From: an uncultured Erysipelotrichaceae bacterium
GTDB taxonomy: Bacteria > Bacillota_I > Bacilli_A > Erysipelotrichales > Erysipelotrichaceae
Reading direction: 5' to 3'
NCBI GenBank assembly: GCA_944325255.1
Contig: CALUZH010000017.1
Location: 1 to 38,415 of the forward strand
Length of the DNA stretch: 38,415 bases
The translations under genes and the position numbers were made by a program. Below, in pieces: positions 1 through 8,653 of the stretch. Numbering within the stretch: the stretch's first letter is position 1; every line of letters starts with the position of its first letter. The notes under the pieces are model-generated. The model did not search any database, was not told the DNA's origin, and saw only the letters and a list, made by a program, of their open reading frames with translations.

Positions 1-83
1 CGTGTCAGAAGTGGTGCGATAGACTCACCAGTGAAACCGGCCTTTTTCTCCCGCTCACAAAAATGGTGCAGCGTTATCTCTAA
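1..83. other. Unassigned left edge, possible gene fragment
   Basis: This edge cannot be assigned. One plus-strand frame is open from base 3 to a TAA at 81-83 and would be the last 26 residues of a truncated protein. A minus-strand frame is also open from an ATG at 113 to the edge but has no ribosome binding site and begins inside the T-run of a terminator. The stretch looks less AT-rich than its surroundings. I recognise neither peptide. Confidence 0.2.
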
Positions 84-113
84 GTGAAATCCAGAGCAAT
101 CAAAAATGAGCAT

Positions 114-152
114 AAAAAAGCGGGACATCCCTTTAGTTCACAGGGGTGTCCC
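114..152 (-). terminator. Rho-independent terminator after tRNA-Ala
   Basis: On the minus strand GGGACACCCC and GGGATGTCCC form a stem that is followed by GCTTTTTT. It lies about 50 bases past the tRNA 3' end and would close the whole marR-ABC-flavin reductase-tRNA transcript. Confidence 0.8.
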
Positions 153-203
153 ATAACTTTGCGCCGCTATGCGATATCCATAGACGACGTCCTAATCCTA
201 ATA

Positions 204-279
204 TGGTGGACCCGAAGGGGTTTGAACCCTCGACCTCACGGATGCGAACCGTGTGCTCTCCCAACTGAGCTACGAGCCC
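204..279 (-). tRNA. tRNA-Ala (anticodon CGC)
   Basis: The minus strand folds into a full 76-base cloverleaf with encoded CCA. The acceptor stem is GGGCTCG/CGGGTCC, the D-arm GCTC/GAGC, the anticodon stem CACGG/CCGTG with loop TTCGCAT, and the T-loop TTCAAAC. The anticodon is CGC, which reads GCG. The acceptor has the G3:U70 wobble pair that is the established alanine identity element. It lies 9 bases downstream of the flavin-reductase stop with no obvious promoter of its own, so it is probably processed from the operon transcript or served by a promoter inside that gene. Confidence 0.95.
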
Positions 280-283
280 ATAG

Positions 284-307
284 CGATATTATCTTTCGAT
301 AATATCG
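284..307 (-). other. Perfect 10-bp hairpin with GAAA tetraloop before tRNA
   Basis: On the minus strand CGATATTATC-GAAA-GATAATATCG forms a perfect 10-bp stem capped by a GNRA tetraloop. It overlaps the end and stop codon of the flavin-reductase gene and ends 4 bases before the tRNA 5' end. No T-run follows, so it is unlikely to terminate. It may mark a processing site or protect the mRNA 3' end after tRNA excision. Confidence 0.6.
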
Positions 308-762
308 TAAACTTCACCAATAAACATCCGATGCGGAGCATCAACTGTATAATAGCGTTTTTTAGTTTCTTCATCCATAACTTCAAGATTTAAATCCTGA
401 TAATAGATTTTCTTGCAGATAATAGTTAAATTAGCTTCGGCAAAAGTTATACCCTTATCCAAAAATTCAGGATGCAATGAAGTCAGAGATAATTTATCAC
501 CGTCACGTTTAGACCTGCTGCCTAAAAGCGAAAGGTCTTTACGGTAGGTTTCATCATAGAAGCTTACCGTAAAATAATCACTTTCATTCATATAATGGTA
601 GGTATAACGGCAAGGTTTGACATAGACAGTTACACAAGCCTTTCCCCAAAGAGTTCCCATAGCCCCCCAGCTGATGGTCATGGTATTAAAATCTTCCTTT
701 TTTCCCGCAGTAAGCAAAGCCCATTTTTTATCAAATTGTTCAAAAGGGTTTAAAAGTTTCAT
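289..762 (-). CDS. Flavin reductase-like (FMN-binding split barrel) protein
   Basis: This 157-residue protein resembles the flavin reductase-like domain family, split-barrel proteins that bind FMN and often reduce it with NAD(P)H. The family start is recognisable in 'FNTMTISWGAMGTLWGK' near residues 25-41, followed by the 'Y..ESDYFTVSFY' strand near 59-70. No signal peptide or membrane segment is seen. The ATG is preceded by TAAGGAGA at good spacing. It begins 11 bases after the ABC exporter gene and is probably the last protein gene of the marR operon. A role in redox detoxification beside an exporter is inference; substrate unknown. Confidence 0.8.
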   Translation of the reverse strand: MKLLNPFEQFDKKWALLTAGKKEDFNTMTISWGAMGTLWGKACVTVYVKPCRYTYHYMNESDYFTVSFYDETYRKDLSLLGSRSKRDGDKLSLTSLHPEFLDKGITFAEANLTIICKKIYYQDLNLEVMDEETKKRYYTVDAPHRMFIGEVYDIIER

Positions 763-773
763 TAACTTTCTCC

Positions 774-2657
774 TTAATCAAGCTCTAAGGCACCTGTATA
801 CAATTGATAGTATACACCTTTTTCTGCCAACAAAGAATCATGGTCACCACGTTCAATAATACGGCCATGATCCAAGACCATAATGGCCTTACTGTTTTGG
901 ATGGTAGAAAGTCTATGAGCGATAACAAAGACTGTCCGGCCCTTCATGAGTTCATCCATACCGGCTTGGACAATAGCTTCGGTATGGGTATCAATACTTG
1001 ATGTAGCTTCATCAAGAATCAATACCGGCGGATTAGCCAAAGCTGCACGGGCAATCGATAATAATTGTCTTTGACCTTGAGAAAGCGATGCTCCATCACC
1101 TGTCAAAAGGGTATTATAGCCTTCCGGCAAATGATTAATAAAGTCATCGGCGTTAGCTAATTTAGCAGCCGCTACAACTTCTTCATCAGTGGCATCCAAA
1201 TTACCGAAACGGATATTGTCCATAACCGTACCGATGAAAAGATGGGTATCTTGAAGAACCATACCGAGCGAGCGGCGCAAGTCATCTTTTTTAATTAATT
1301 TGATATCGATGCCATCATATGTTATTGAACCTTTTTGAATATCATAGAAACGATTAATCAAGTTGGTGATGGTTGTCTTACCGGCACCGGTAGCACCGAC
1401 AAAGGCAATTTTTTGACCCGGTTTGGCAAAAAGATTGATGTCATGTAAGACAATATGATCATCGACATAGCCGAAATCCACATCATGGAAGCGGACATCG
1501 CCTCTTAACTTAACATATGATACGCTGCCGTCTTCATGCGGATGCCTCCAAGCCCACATGCCGGTACGATTTTTAGATTCCATAATCTCGCCGTCTTTTT
1601 CAAGGGCATTAACCAAGGTAACCTTGCCCTCATCAACTTCAACTTTTTCATCCAAGAGGCGGAAAATTCTTTCGGCACCGGCCAAGGCCATGACGACACT
1701 GTTAACCTGTTGGGATATTTGATTTATCGGCATCGAGAAGGAACGGTTAAGCTGTAAGAAGGCACCCAAACCACCAACCGTAATAGAATGCGTATAAATA
1801 CTTAATAGACCGCCGATAATGGCACATACAACATAATTGACATAACCCAGGTTGCCCATAACCGGCATCATAATATTGGCATACTTATTGGCATTATAGG
1901 CACTGTCAAAAAGTTCATTATTGATATCGGTAAATTCGGCAATGGCTTTTTCTTCATGGGTAAAGACCTTAATAACTTTTTGGCCCTGCATCATTTCTTC
2001 GATATAGGCATTAACCTTACCGATATTGCGTTGTTGTTCAACGAAGTATACGGAACTGTTTTTGATGATATATGCAGAAACCTTACGGATTACTGCGACC
2101 ATCAAAAGGACAACGATGGTAAGCGGAATTGAGATGCTAATCATTGATATCAAAACCCCGATAATCGTCAATACCGAACTGATAAGTGAAGGAAGGCTTT
2201 GCGAAATAAGCTGTCTTAAGGTATCGGTATCATTAGTATAGATAGACATGATGTCGCCGTGGGCATGAGTATCAAAATATGAGATCGGCAACTTTTCCAT
2301 ATGCTCAAAAAGCATATCTCTGGTTTTCCGCAAGGTGCCTTGAGATACCTCGATCAAAATCCGGTTATAAATCAAGGTCGATAAAACACCGACTAAGTAA
2401 ATACCGGCCATCATGGCAAGAGCGGAAATAAGCGGCATAAAGTCCGGAGCTTCCTGACCGATCATTGGGGTAATATAATCATCAATCAAGGTTTCGATAA
2501 ATAATGAACCGGCAACCGAAGCCAGCGAAGAAAGCATAATGAAAATAACGGTTACGATGCAATGAAGCTTATAATTTTCAAAAATAAAGCCTAAAAGTCT
2601 TTTTAAAATAACATCGGCATTATCGATTTTAACCCGATGGGTAACTCTTCTACTCAC
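774..2657 (-). CDS. ABC exporter, catalytic half (membrane + ATPase)
   Basis: This 627-residue half-transporter has an N-terminal six-helix exporter domain (about 25-330) and a C-terminal ATPase domain. Walker A is GATGAGKTT (about 418-426), the signature is LSQGQ, Walker B is LILDEATSS with the catalytic Glu, and the switch His is present in 'FVIAHRLS'. The partner encoded just upstream lacks these two catalytic residues, so this is the hydrolytically competent half of a heterodimer of the BmrC/BmrD or TM287/288 type. It starts with GTG, has GGGAGG 8 bases before it, and overlaps the partner's stop by 8 bases, indicating translational coupling. Substrate unknown; multidrug export is inferred from family and the MarR regulator. 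Confidence 0.92.
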   Translation of the reverse strand: MSRRVTHRVKIDNADVILKRLLGFIFENYKLHCIVTVIFIMLSSLASVAGSLFIETLIDDYITPMIGQEAPDFMPLISALAMMAGIYLVGVLSTLIYNRILIEVSQGTLRKTRDMLFEHMEKLPISYFDTHAHGDIMSIYTNDTDTLRQLISQSLPSLISSVLTIIGVLISMISISIPLTIVVLLMVAVIRKVSAYIIKNSSVYFVEQQRNIGKVNAYIEEMMQGQKVIKVFTHEEKAIAEFTDINNELFDSAYNANKYANIMMPVMGNLGYVNYVVCAIIGGLLSIYTHSITVGGLGAFLQLNRSFSMPINQISQQVNSVVMALAGAERIFRLLDEKVEVDEGKVTLVNALEKDGEIMESKNRTGMWAWRHPHEDGSVSYVKLRGDVRFHDVDFGYVDDHIVLHDINLFAKPGQKIAFVGATGAGKTTITNLINRFYDIQKGSITYDGIDIKLIKKDDLRRSLGMVLQDTHLFIGTVMDNIRFGNLDATDEEVVAAAKLANADDFINHLPEGYNTLLTGDGASLSQGQRQLLSIARAALANPPVLILDEATSSIDTHTEAIVQAGMDELMKGRTVFVIAHRLSTIQNSKAIMVLDHGRIIERGDHDSLLAEKGVYYQLYTGALELD

Positions 2658-4383
2658 CTAAATTGCCTCCCTTCTTTTGAATATTGTAAATCTCTTGATA
2701 GATACTGTCGTTTTTCAAAAGTTCATCATTGGTACCAATACCATGAATCTTACCCTTATCCATGACAATGATCATATCGGCATCTTCAATAGAAGATATT
2801 CTTTGGGCAATGATGATCTTGGTTGTATTAGGAATCTTTTCCCTGAAGGCCTTACGAATCAAGGCGTCCGTCTTAGTATCTACAGCGCTGGTTGAATCAT
2901 CAAGAATAAGGACCTTCGGCTTTTTAAGCAAGGCCCGGGCAATACAAAGTCTTTGTCTTTGACCACCCGATACATTAGTACCGCCTTGTTCAATATAGGT
3001 ATCATAGCCCTTTTCAAAAGTTTGCACAAAGCTGTCGGCTTGAGCAGCCTTAGAAGCTTCAATAATTTCGTCCATCGTGGCATTTTCATTGCCCCAACGT
3101 AAATTATCGGCAATTGTGCCACTGAATAAGACATTATTCTGTAGCACCACCGATACGGCATCTCTTAAAGCATCCAGGTCATATTCTTTGACATCTTTGC
3201 CACCAACCAGTACTTTACCATCCGTGACATCATAAAGACGGGATATTAAGGCTGCCAGAGAAGACTTGCCGCTACCGGTTGGACCGATGATACCGACCAT
3301 CATACCGGATTCAATTTTAAAATTAATATCATCCAAGGTCGCCATTTCCTGATCTTTGGTATATTCAAAAGATACATGTTCAAAGACAACACTTCCGTCA
3401 TCAACACTCTTTATGGCGTTTTGTGGCGAAACAATTGTCGGCTTTTCTTCCAATACTTCGGCAATACGACGCATGGAAGCGATGGACATCGTAATCATGA
3501 CAAAGACCATGGAGATCATCATCAAACTCATAAGGATATTGGAAGTATAAGTAAATAAGGACATCAATTCCCCGGTCGTCAAATTATCGACGACAATCAT
3601 TTGGGCACCGATATAACTTAATAAGATTATGCAGCTATACATCGTAAACTGCATAGCCGGTGAATTGATAAGCAAACGCTTTTCTGCCTTCATGAAAATA
3701 TCATAGATATCTTTGGAAGCCTTCTTGAAGCGCGATGTTTCATAATCTTCGCGAACATAGGCTTTAACGGTCCGAATACCGGTAACATTTTCTTGTACAC
3801 TGGCATTTAAGTTATCATATTTCTTAAATGCCGCATCGAAGATCTTAAAGGTAATCTTGACAACCGAAAATAAGATAATGCCCAAAAAGATAACGGCAAA
3901 TAAGAAAACCATGGATAATTCGCCATTGATGGTAAAGGCCATGATCATGGCGCTCACCAGCATTATCGGCGCCCGGAAACAAATCCGGATAATCATCTGA
4001 TAGGCATTTTGAACATTGGTTACATCCGTTGTCATCCGGGTAACCAAGCCGGCTGTGGAATATTTATCGATATTTTCAAAAGCGTAGGTTTGGATATTTT
4101 TAAACATTGCCAAGCGCAAATTGGCGGCAAAACCACTGGAAGCATAAGCCGAATACTTACCGCTTTTAAAGCCGGCATATAAGCTGATGAAGCTGGCTGC
4201 CAACATTAAACCGCCATATAGAAGCACCATGGACATATCGCCCTTTTCAACACCCAAGTCAATAATCTTGGCCATCAAAAAAGGAATGATAATCTCCAGA
4301 ATTACTTCGATAGTGACAAAAATCGGAGTGAGGATACTAGCTTTTTTATATTGCTTAATCTCCCGCGCTAGGGTTTTGATCAT
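2650..4383 (-). CDS. ABC exporter, degenerate-site half
   Basis: This 577-residue half-transporter has six membrane helices followed by an ATPase domain. Walker A is GPTGSGKSS and the signature is VSGGQ. Walker B is 'VLILDDSTS', with Asp in place of the catalytic Glu, and the switch His is replaced by Gln ('IIAQRISS'). These changes mark the non-hydrolysing site of heterodimeric exporters. I place the start at the ATG at 4383, which has AGGAGGG just upstream; a longer reading to 4419 would run over the marR stop without a better binding site. It sits 13 bases after marR and overlaps its partner by 8 bases. Confidence 0.92.
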   Translation of the reverse strand: MIKTLAREIKQYKKASILTPIFVTIEVILEIIIPFLMAKIIDLGVEKGDMSMVLLYGGLMLAASFISLYAGFKSGKYSAYASSGFAANLRLAMFKNIQTYAFENIDKYSTAGLVTRMTTDVTNVQNAYQMIIRICFRAPIMLVSAMIMAFTINGELSMVFLFAVIFLGIILFSVVKITFKIFDAAFKKYDNLNASVQENVTGIRTVKAYVREDYETSRFKKASKDIYDIFMKAEKRLLINSPAMQFTMYSCIILLSYIGAQMIVVDNLTTGELMSLFTYTSNILMSLMMISMVFVMITMSIASMRRIAEVLEEKPTIVSPQNAIKSVDDGSVVFEHVSFEYTKDQEMATLDDINFKIESGMMVGIIGPTGSGKSSLAALISRLYDVTDGKVLVGGKDVKEYDLDALRDAVSVVLQNNVLFSGTIADNLRWGNENATMDEIIEASKAAQADSFVQTFEKGYDTYIEQGGTNVSGGQRQRLCIARALLKKPKVLILDDSTSAVDTKTDALIRKAFREKIPNTTKIIIAQRISSIEDADMIIVMDKGKIHGIGTNDELLKNDSIYQEIYNIQKKGGNLGE

Positions 4384-4396
4384 TTTCTGCCCTCCT

Positions 4397-4825
4397 TTAA
4401 TCTTTATTACCGGAATCAATTATCCGCATGAGATATTCTTTTAATCTTTGTCTTTCATCATTATTTAAGGCACTTAAAAGATCATTTTCGAACTGGTCCA
4501 TGGTCTTTTTCAACTTCTTGGCCATAGCTAAAGCTTCGTTTGTCGATTTAACGGATTTTTTACGGGTATCATTTAAATCCGTCTCCCGGACAATAAAACC
4601 CTTTTCTTCAAGACGATTCAAGAGTCCCGAAACCGTCGGATTAGAAATATGGAAAAACTTTTCAATATCTTTTTGGTGAACTTCCTCATTACGATGCATA
4701 TTTAAGTAGCGTAAGATCTCTACTTGCGATAGCGTGAGGTTGTATTCCCGCAAGAAGTTATTGAAAACTTGGTCCATGTGCCAATGAATGATTCTGATCA
4801 TGCGGCCAAAATTGATTTCCTGCAT
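4397..4825 (-). CDS. MarR-family transcriptional regulator
   Basis: This 142-residue protein has the winged-helix layout of MarR regulators: an N-terminal dimerisation helix, 'LTLSQVEILRYL' (about 30-41), the recognition-helix region 'ISNPTVSGLLNRLEEKGFI' (about 67-85) and a basic wing 'DLNDTRKKS'. GGAGGG lies 4 bases before the ATG. It heads an operon with two ABC half-transporters, and a near-perfect palindrome overlaps the promoter just upstream. The simplest reading is a self-regulating repressor of the exporter, released by a ligand that is probably an exported substrate; the ligand is not readable from the sequence. Confidence 0.92.
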   Translation of the reverse strand: MQEINFGRMIRIIHWHMDQVFNNFLREYNLTLSQVEILRYLNMHRNEEVHQKDIEKFFHISNPTVSGLLNRLEEKGFIVRETDLNDTRKKSVKSTNEALAMAKKLKKTMDQFENDLLSALNNDERQRLKEYLMRIIDSGNKD

Positions 4826-4836
4826 TTTCCCTCCTA

Positions 4837-4873
4837 AATAAATAGCGCGCTATAATATAGCACGCTATTTATT
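4837..4873. promoter_or_regulatory. 37-bp palindromic operator for the MarR protein
   Basis: The arms AATAAATAGCG and CGCTATTTATT are perfect complements. The inner GCTATA-type bases continue the symmetry about base 4855, with one mismatched pair (4848/4862). It overlaps the -10 box of the marR promoter and ends 3 bases before the ribosome binding site. MarR proteins usually bind such palindromes, so autorepression is likely. Confidence 0.8.
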
Positions 4874-4899
4874 CTAGTCTCATCATTGATGATAGTCAA
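4871..4899 (-). promoter_or_regulatory. Promoter of the marR-ABC operon
   Basis: On the minus strand TTGACT (4894-4899) and TAGAAT (4871-4876) are separated by 17 bases, close to the vegetative consensus. The -10 box overlaps the upstream end of the palindrome, so a bound repressor would block RNA polymerase. Confidence 0.75.
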
Positions 4900-4922
4900 T
4901 TATTTTAAGTAAGGATTTTTAC

Positions 4923-5849
4923 TTATTTAACTTTATCTTCGACCTCTTTAACGATGCGTTCGGCAAAGATGCCATATTTAATTAAGACATCCTTGGCCTT
5001 ACCGCTTTCCCCAAAGGTATCATTGACTCCGATTGGGAATAATTTGGTCAAAGCATATGGCGCCAAGGCTTCGCTTAAGGCCCCATATAAGCCGCCGATG
5101 ATATTATGTTCTTCCAGGGCGAAGCAATATTCATGGCTTGAAGCCAAATTATATACACCTTCAAAATCCAAAGGTTTAAGACAAGAAATATTGCATAGCG
5201 TCACTTCAAGACCCTTTTCTTTTAAGATATCTCTTGCCTTTAAGGCTTCTTGTACCATCATGCCGGTAGCGAATAAGCAAACCTTAGAGCCTTTTTTAAG
5301 GACATCGACCTTACCGATATGAAATTCATGATTGTCATCATAAACATCATCCACCTTGCCTCGGCCCATACGGACATAACATGGTCCTTTGATAGCGGCA
5401 ACATGTTTGATTATCGCCTTAGTTTCTTTTGCGTCGCAAGGTACATAAACTTGCATATTCGGAAGCACCCGCATAATGGCAATATCTTCAATAGCTTGGT
5501 GGGAAGCCCCGTCTTCACCTACCGAAAGACCGGCATGCGAAGCACAAATCTTTACATTCAAATGCGGATAACAAATAGAATTACGGATAATTTCAAAGGC
5601 TCTGCCGGCCGCAAAGATGGCAAAACTTGAGGCAAAGACAGTTTTGCCGCTGGCTGCCAAACCGGCGGCCATGCCCATCATATTAGCTTCGGCAATACCG
5701 GCATTAAAGTGTCTTTCCGGAGCTACTTTTTTCGCTTCAAAAGTCTTGGTCGATTTGCTGAGATCGGCATCCAATACCACGATATCCGGATTTTCCCTTA
5801 CCAATTCAGCCAAGGTCTTACCATAGGCATTACGTAATTCTTCAGCCAT
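4923..5849 (-). CDS. Transketolase, C-terminal subunit
   Basis: This 308-residue protein covers the pyrimidine-binding and C-terminal domains of transketolase. Visible marks are 'HFNAGIAEANMMGMAAGLA' (about 47-65, including the Glu that activates thiamine diphosphate), 'HAGLSVGEDGASHQ' (about 104-117) and a C-terminal domain with 'ALEEHNIIGGLYGAL'. Together with the N-terminal subunit encoded just upstream it forms one two-carbon ketol transferase of the non-oxidative pentose phosphate pathway. The upstream stop and this start share a base (TAATG), so translation is coupled. Family split forms are known in many anaerobes and archaea; a 1-deoxyxylulose-5-phosphate synthase is less likely because of size and arrangement. 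Confidence 0.92.
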   Translation of the reverse strand: MAEELRNAYGKTLAELVRENPDIVVLDADLSKSTKTFEAKKVAPERHFNAGIAEANMMGMAAGLAASGKTVFASSFAIFAAGRAFEIIRNSICYPHLNVKICASHAGLSVGEDGASHQAIEDIAIMRVLPNMQVYVPCDAKETKAIIKHVAAIKGPCYVRMGRGKVDDVYDDNHEFHIGKVDVLKKGSKVCLFATGMMVQEALKARDILKEKGLEVTLCNISCLKPLDFEGVYNLASSHEYCFALEEHNIIGGLYGALSEALAPYALTKLFPIGVNDTFGESGKAKDVLIKYGIFAERIVKEVEDKVK

Positions 5850-6667
5850 TATTCATCCCTCCCGTCAAGTTCGGCCATGGCCTTATGATACTGTTCTTCA
5901 TTAGGGGCACTGCCATGCCAAGAAGCCTCATTTTCCATAAATGAAACCCCCTTGCCCTTAATCGTATTGGCAATAATGGCCGTCGGAAGACCCTTGGTTT
6001 CGCGAGCTTTTTTAAAGGCCTTAGCGAGGTCTTCAAAATCATGGCCATCGCAACTTTCAACATTAAAACCGAAGGCCTTAGCCTTTGCATCAAGCGGCAA
6101 AGGATTCATCACCTCTTCTACCCGACCGTCAATCTGTAAATGATTGACATCAAAAATGATACAGAGGTTATCAAGTTTATAATGGGCCGCTGCCATCATG
6201 GCCTCCCAAACTAAGCCTTCTTCACTTTCCCCGTCACCGACTAAGACATAAATGCGATAAGCATTGCCGTCAAGTTTATTGGCAAGGGCCATACCGACAG
6301 CTGTCGATATACCCTGGCCCAAGGAACCGGTTGACATATCAACACCCTCAAGATAATTCATATTCGGATGTCCTTGCAACTTAGAATTAATTTGCCGGAA
6401 GGTTCTAATATCTTCTTCGAGCAAGCCCTTTTCCTTTAAAACAGCATATAAAGCCGGACTGCTATGTCCCTTGGATAAGACAAAACGATCACGCTTATAA
6501 GTGGCAACATTGTCTTTATTAATATCGGCCTCTACAAAATAGAGGTAAGTCAAAATATCGGCCGCACTCAACGATCCGCCCGGATGTCCGCTTTGGGCAG
6601 CATAAATCATCGTAATAATGTTTTTGCGGATGTTGTTGGCACGCCTTTTTAATTCCTTGTTATCCAT
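5849..6667 (-). CDS. Transketolase, N-terminal subunit
   Basis: This 272-residue protein is the thiamine-diphosphate-binding half of a split transketolase. It shows 'SGHPGGSLSAADILTYLYF' (about 26-44), 'KGHSSPALYAVL', 'GSLGQGISTAVGMA' and the cofactor motif GDGESEEG followed by 'FDVNHLQ' (roughly 145-178). AGGAGC lies upstream of the ATG. It is the first gene of a two-gene operon with the C-terminal subunit and is transcribed away from the HAD gene, with a TATAAT box at 6693-6698 on the minus strand. Confidence 0.92.
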   Translation of the reverse strand: MDNKELKRRANNIRKNIITMIYAAQSGHPGGSLSAADILTYLYFVEADINKDNVATYKRDRFVLSKGHSSPALYAVLKEKGLLEEDIRTFRQINSKLQGHPNMNYLEGVDMSTGSLGQGISTAVGMALANKLDGNAYRIYVLVGDGESEEGLVWEAMMAAAHYKLDNLCIIFDVNHLQIDGRVEEVMNPLPLDAKAKAFGFNVESCDGHDFEDLAKAFKKARETKGLPTAIIANTIKGKGVSFMENEASWHGSAPNEEQYHKAMAELDGRDE

Positions 6668-6692
6668 AAGCTCCTACCTTTCAATTACCCAT

Positions 6693-6737
6693 ATTATACC
6701 CAATGGTCTTAAAATATTCCATGTAGAAGCGTATAAT
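6693..6737. promoter_or_regulatory. Divergent -10 boxes for tkt and HAD genes
   Basis: The 77-base gap between the divergent genes holds a TATAAT on the minus strand (6693-6698) for the transketolase operon and a TATAAT on the plus strand (6732-6737) for the HAD gene. Neither has a good -35 box. The plus-strand box is only 7 bases from the HAD ATG, so transcription would begin at or next to the start codon. Confidence 0.55.
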
Positions 6738-6744
6738 TAAAGCC

Positions 6745-7404
6745 ATGTTGAAAGCTGTTATCTTCGATATGGACGGACTGATGCTCGACAGTGAAAGCTG
6801 CTATCTTAAGGCGGCCTTAAAAGTTGCTGCCCGCTATCAATATCCTATCGATGAAAATTTATTACTTAAAACTATCGGTTTAAATCCCAAAGATACCGCC
6901 CAAGTTTTTATTGATAATTTAGGCAAAGATTTTCCCTTATATTATTTTTTAAATGAAGTAGAAAAAGAGCGCTATAACGCTCTCTATCTTGAGCCCCTGC
7001 CGCTTAAAAAGGGATTGAAGGAATTATTAACATATTTAAAAAGTCATAATATAAAAATGGCTGTAGCGACCTCAACACCCTTAAAAAGAGCGACGATAAT
7101 GCTTGAAAATACTCATCTATTATCATATTTCGCTTTTATCCAAAGTGGCGATGATTTAATAAACGGTAAACCCCATCCTGATATCTATCTTAATTGTTTA
7201 AAGATTTTAAATATCAAAGCTGAAGAGGCCTTAGTCCTGGAAGATTCCCGAAATGGTCTTTTAGCTGCGGTAAATGCCAATATTCCCTGCATCTTAGTGC
7301 CGGATTTGGCCATTGTCGAAAAAGATGACCGCTTAAAAGCCTTTAAAGTCGCCAAAGATCTAAATGAAGTCATTAATATAGTTGGAGCGATAATCAATGA
7401 TTGA
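6745..7404 (+). CDS. HAD-superfamily phosphatase (beta-phosphoglucomutase-like)
   Basis: This 219-residue protein has haloacid-dehalogenase motif I, FDMDGLMLDSE, with nucleophile Asp8 and acid/base Asp10. Motif II is in 'KMAVATSTPL' (about 109-118), the conserved Lys in 'GKPHPDIYL', and motif III is 'LEDSRNGLLAA'. The helical cap after motif I puts it with phosphoglycolate phosphatase and beta-phosphoglucomutase relatives; the substrate cannot be read. It has no Shine-Dalgarno; a TATAAT lies 7 bases before the ATG, which suggests a leaderless mRNA. Its end overlaps rarA by 8 bases. Confidence 0.88.
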   Translation: MLKAVIFDMDGLMLDSESCYLKAALKVAARYQYPIDENLLLKTIGLNPKDTAQVFIDNLGKDFPLYYFLNEVEKERYNALYLEPLPLKKGLKELLTYLKSHNIKMAVATSTPLKRATIMLENTHLLSYFAFIQSGDDLINGKPHPDIYLNCLKILNIKAEEALVLEDSRNGLLAAVNANIPCILVPDLAIVEKDDRLKAFKVAKDLNEVINIVGAIIND

Positions 7405-8653
7405 ACCCCTGGCTCATAAAATGCGGCCGCAAAACTTAGATGAAATTGTCGGCCAAAAACATCTTGTCGGCCCTGACGGCATCATCCGTAAATGTTTAAT
7501 ACAGAAACGCTTTTTTTCATCTATTTTTTATGGTCCGCCGGGAAGCGGCAAAACCAGTCTCGCTAAAATTATTGCCAAGGAATTAAATAAGGCATATCGC
7601 CAATTTAATGCCGTTACCGGCAGTAAGAAAGATCTTGATGCCATCTTTTTTGAAGCTAAGCTTAATCCCGGTTTAATCCTTCTTTTAGACGAAGTCCATC
7701 GCTTAAATAAAGATAAACAAGATTTGCTTTTGCCTTATATTGAAGAGGGCCAAATTATCTTAATCGGTGCCACTACCGCCAACCCCTATCACAGTATCAA
7801 CGCCGCCATTCGTTCACGCTTGCAGCTTTTTGAACTTAAGGCCCTAAGTAAAGAAGATATTCAAATTATTATTGAAAGAGCTCTCTTTTCACCAAGAGGC
7901 TTAAATAATGAATTCCATATGGATGAAAAAACCATTGCTTATTTAGCTGATTTAAGCGGCGGTGACTTACGTTATGCCTTAAATACCTTGGAACTTTTAG
8001 CCATTGCCAGCGCAGATAAGCATATTGATAATGCCCTATTAGCCAAAGTAGTGCCTAAGGCCAATCAAAAAATCGACAAGGACAGTGATTTTTATTATAA
8101 CTTGCTTTCAGCCTTGCAAAAAAGTATCCGCGGCAGTGATCCCAATGCCGCCCTTTATTATTTAGCAATCTTGGCAGAAAGTGATGATCTTAAATCAATT
8201 ATCCGTCGCCTCCTGGTCATTGCTTATGAAGATATCGGTTTAGCTAATCCCGCGCTGGTATCGCGCACATATAATGCCTGCATGGCTGCCGACCTTGTCG
8301 GATTCCCCGAAGCCATAATTCCTTTGGGCCTTCAGGTAATCGATCTTTGCCTTTCACCAAAATCTAAAAGCGCTATTGATGCAACATTTAAGGCTAAGGA
8401 AATTGCCCAAAAACAAGTTTATGATATGCCCCAATATCTCAAATTTAATCAAAGTTCATTATCTGAAGAAGAACGCTATGACTACAGTCGCTATGATCTC
8501 TTTCATAAAATCCAGTACTTGCCGGATGAATTAAAAGATCTTGATCTTTTCTACTTCAACAATAATCCTTATGAATCTAAGCTTAAAGAAATATATGATA
8601 AATTGCGCAAGATCAAGCGTCAAAGTCCGGCCAAATTAAAAAGACCTACATAA
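7397..8653 (+). CDS. rarA: Replication-associated recombination protein RarA (MgsA)
   Basis: This 418-residue AAA+ ATPase opens with the family's 'PLAHKMRPQNLDEIVGQKHL' (about 4-23). Walker A is GPPGSGKTS (about 46-54) and Walker B is LLLLDEVHRLNK. Sensor 1 lies in 'LIGATTANPYHSIN' and the clamp-loader-like C-terminal half has 'IRRLLVIAYEDIGLANP'. RarA/MgsA/WRNIP1 proteins act at stalled replication forks. The length matches the family. It overlaps the preceding HAD gene by 8 bases and is probably translated by coupling. No transcript end is clear before the hairpin at 8805. Confidence 0.95.
   Translation: MIEPLAHKMRPQNLDEIVGQKHLVGPDGIIRKCLIQKRFFSSIFYGPPGSGKTSLAKIIAKELNKAYRQFNAVTGSKKDLDAIFFEAKLNPGLILLLDEVHRLNKDKQDLLLPYIEEGQIILIGATTANPYHSINAAIRSRLQLFELKALSKEDIQIIIERALFSPRGLNNEFHMDEKTIAYLADLSGGDLRYALNTLELLAIASADKHIDNALLAKVVPKANQKIDKDSDFYYNLLSALQKSIRGSDPNAALYYLAILAESDDLKSIIRRLLVIAYEDIGLANPALVSRTYNACMAADLVGFPEAIIPLGLQVIDLCLSPKSKSAIDATFKAKEIAQKQVYDMPQYLKFNQSSLSEEERYDYSRYDLFHKIQYLPDELKDLDLFYFNNNPYESKLKEIYDKLRKIKRQSPAKLKRPT

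Noticed and set aside
84-302. A 72-codon plus-strand open frame at the left end
   Set aside because: It runs through a terminator and the full length of the tRNA-Ala on the opposite strand and has no ribosome binding site.
4900-4930. A TAAGTAA/TTACTTA hairpin as terminator of the transketolase operon
   Set aside because: The stem is short and all A/T with no G-C pairs of note and no T-run on the right side.
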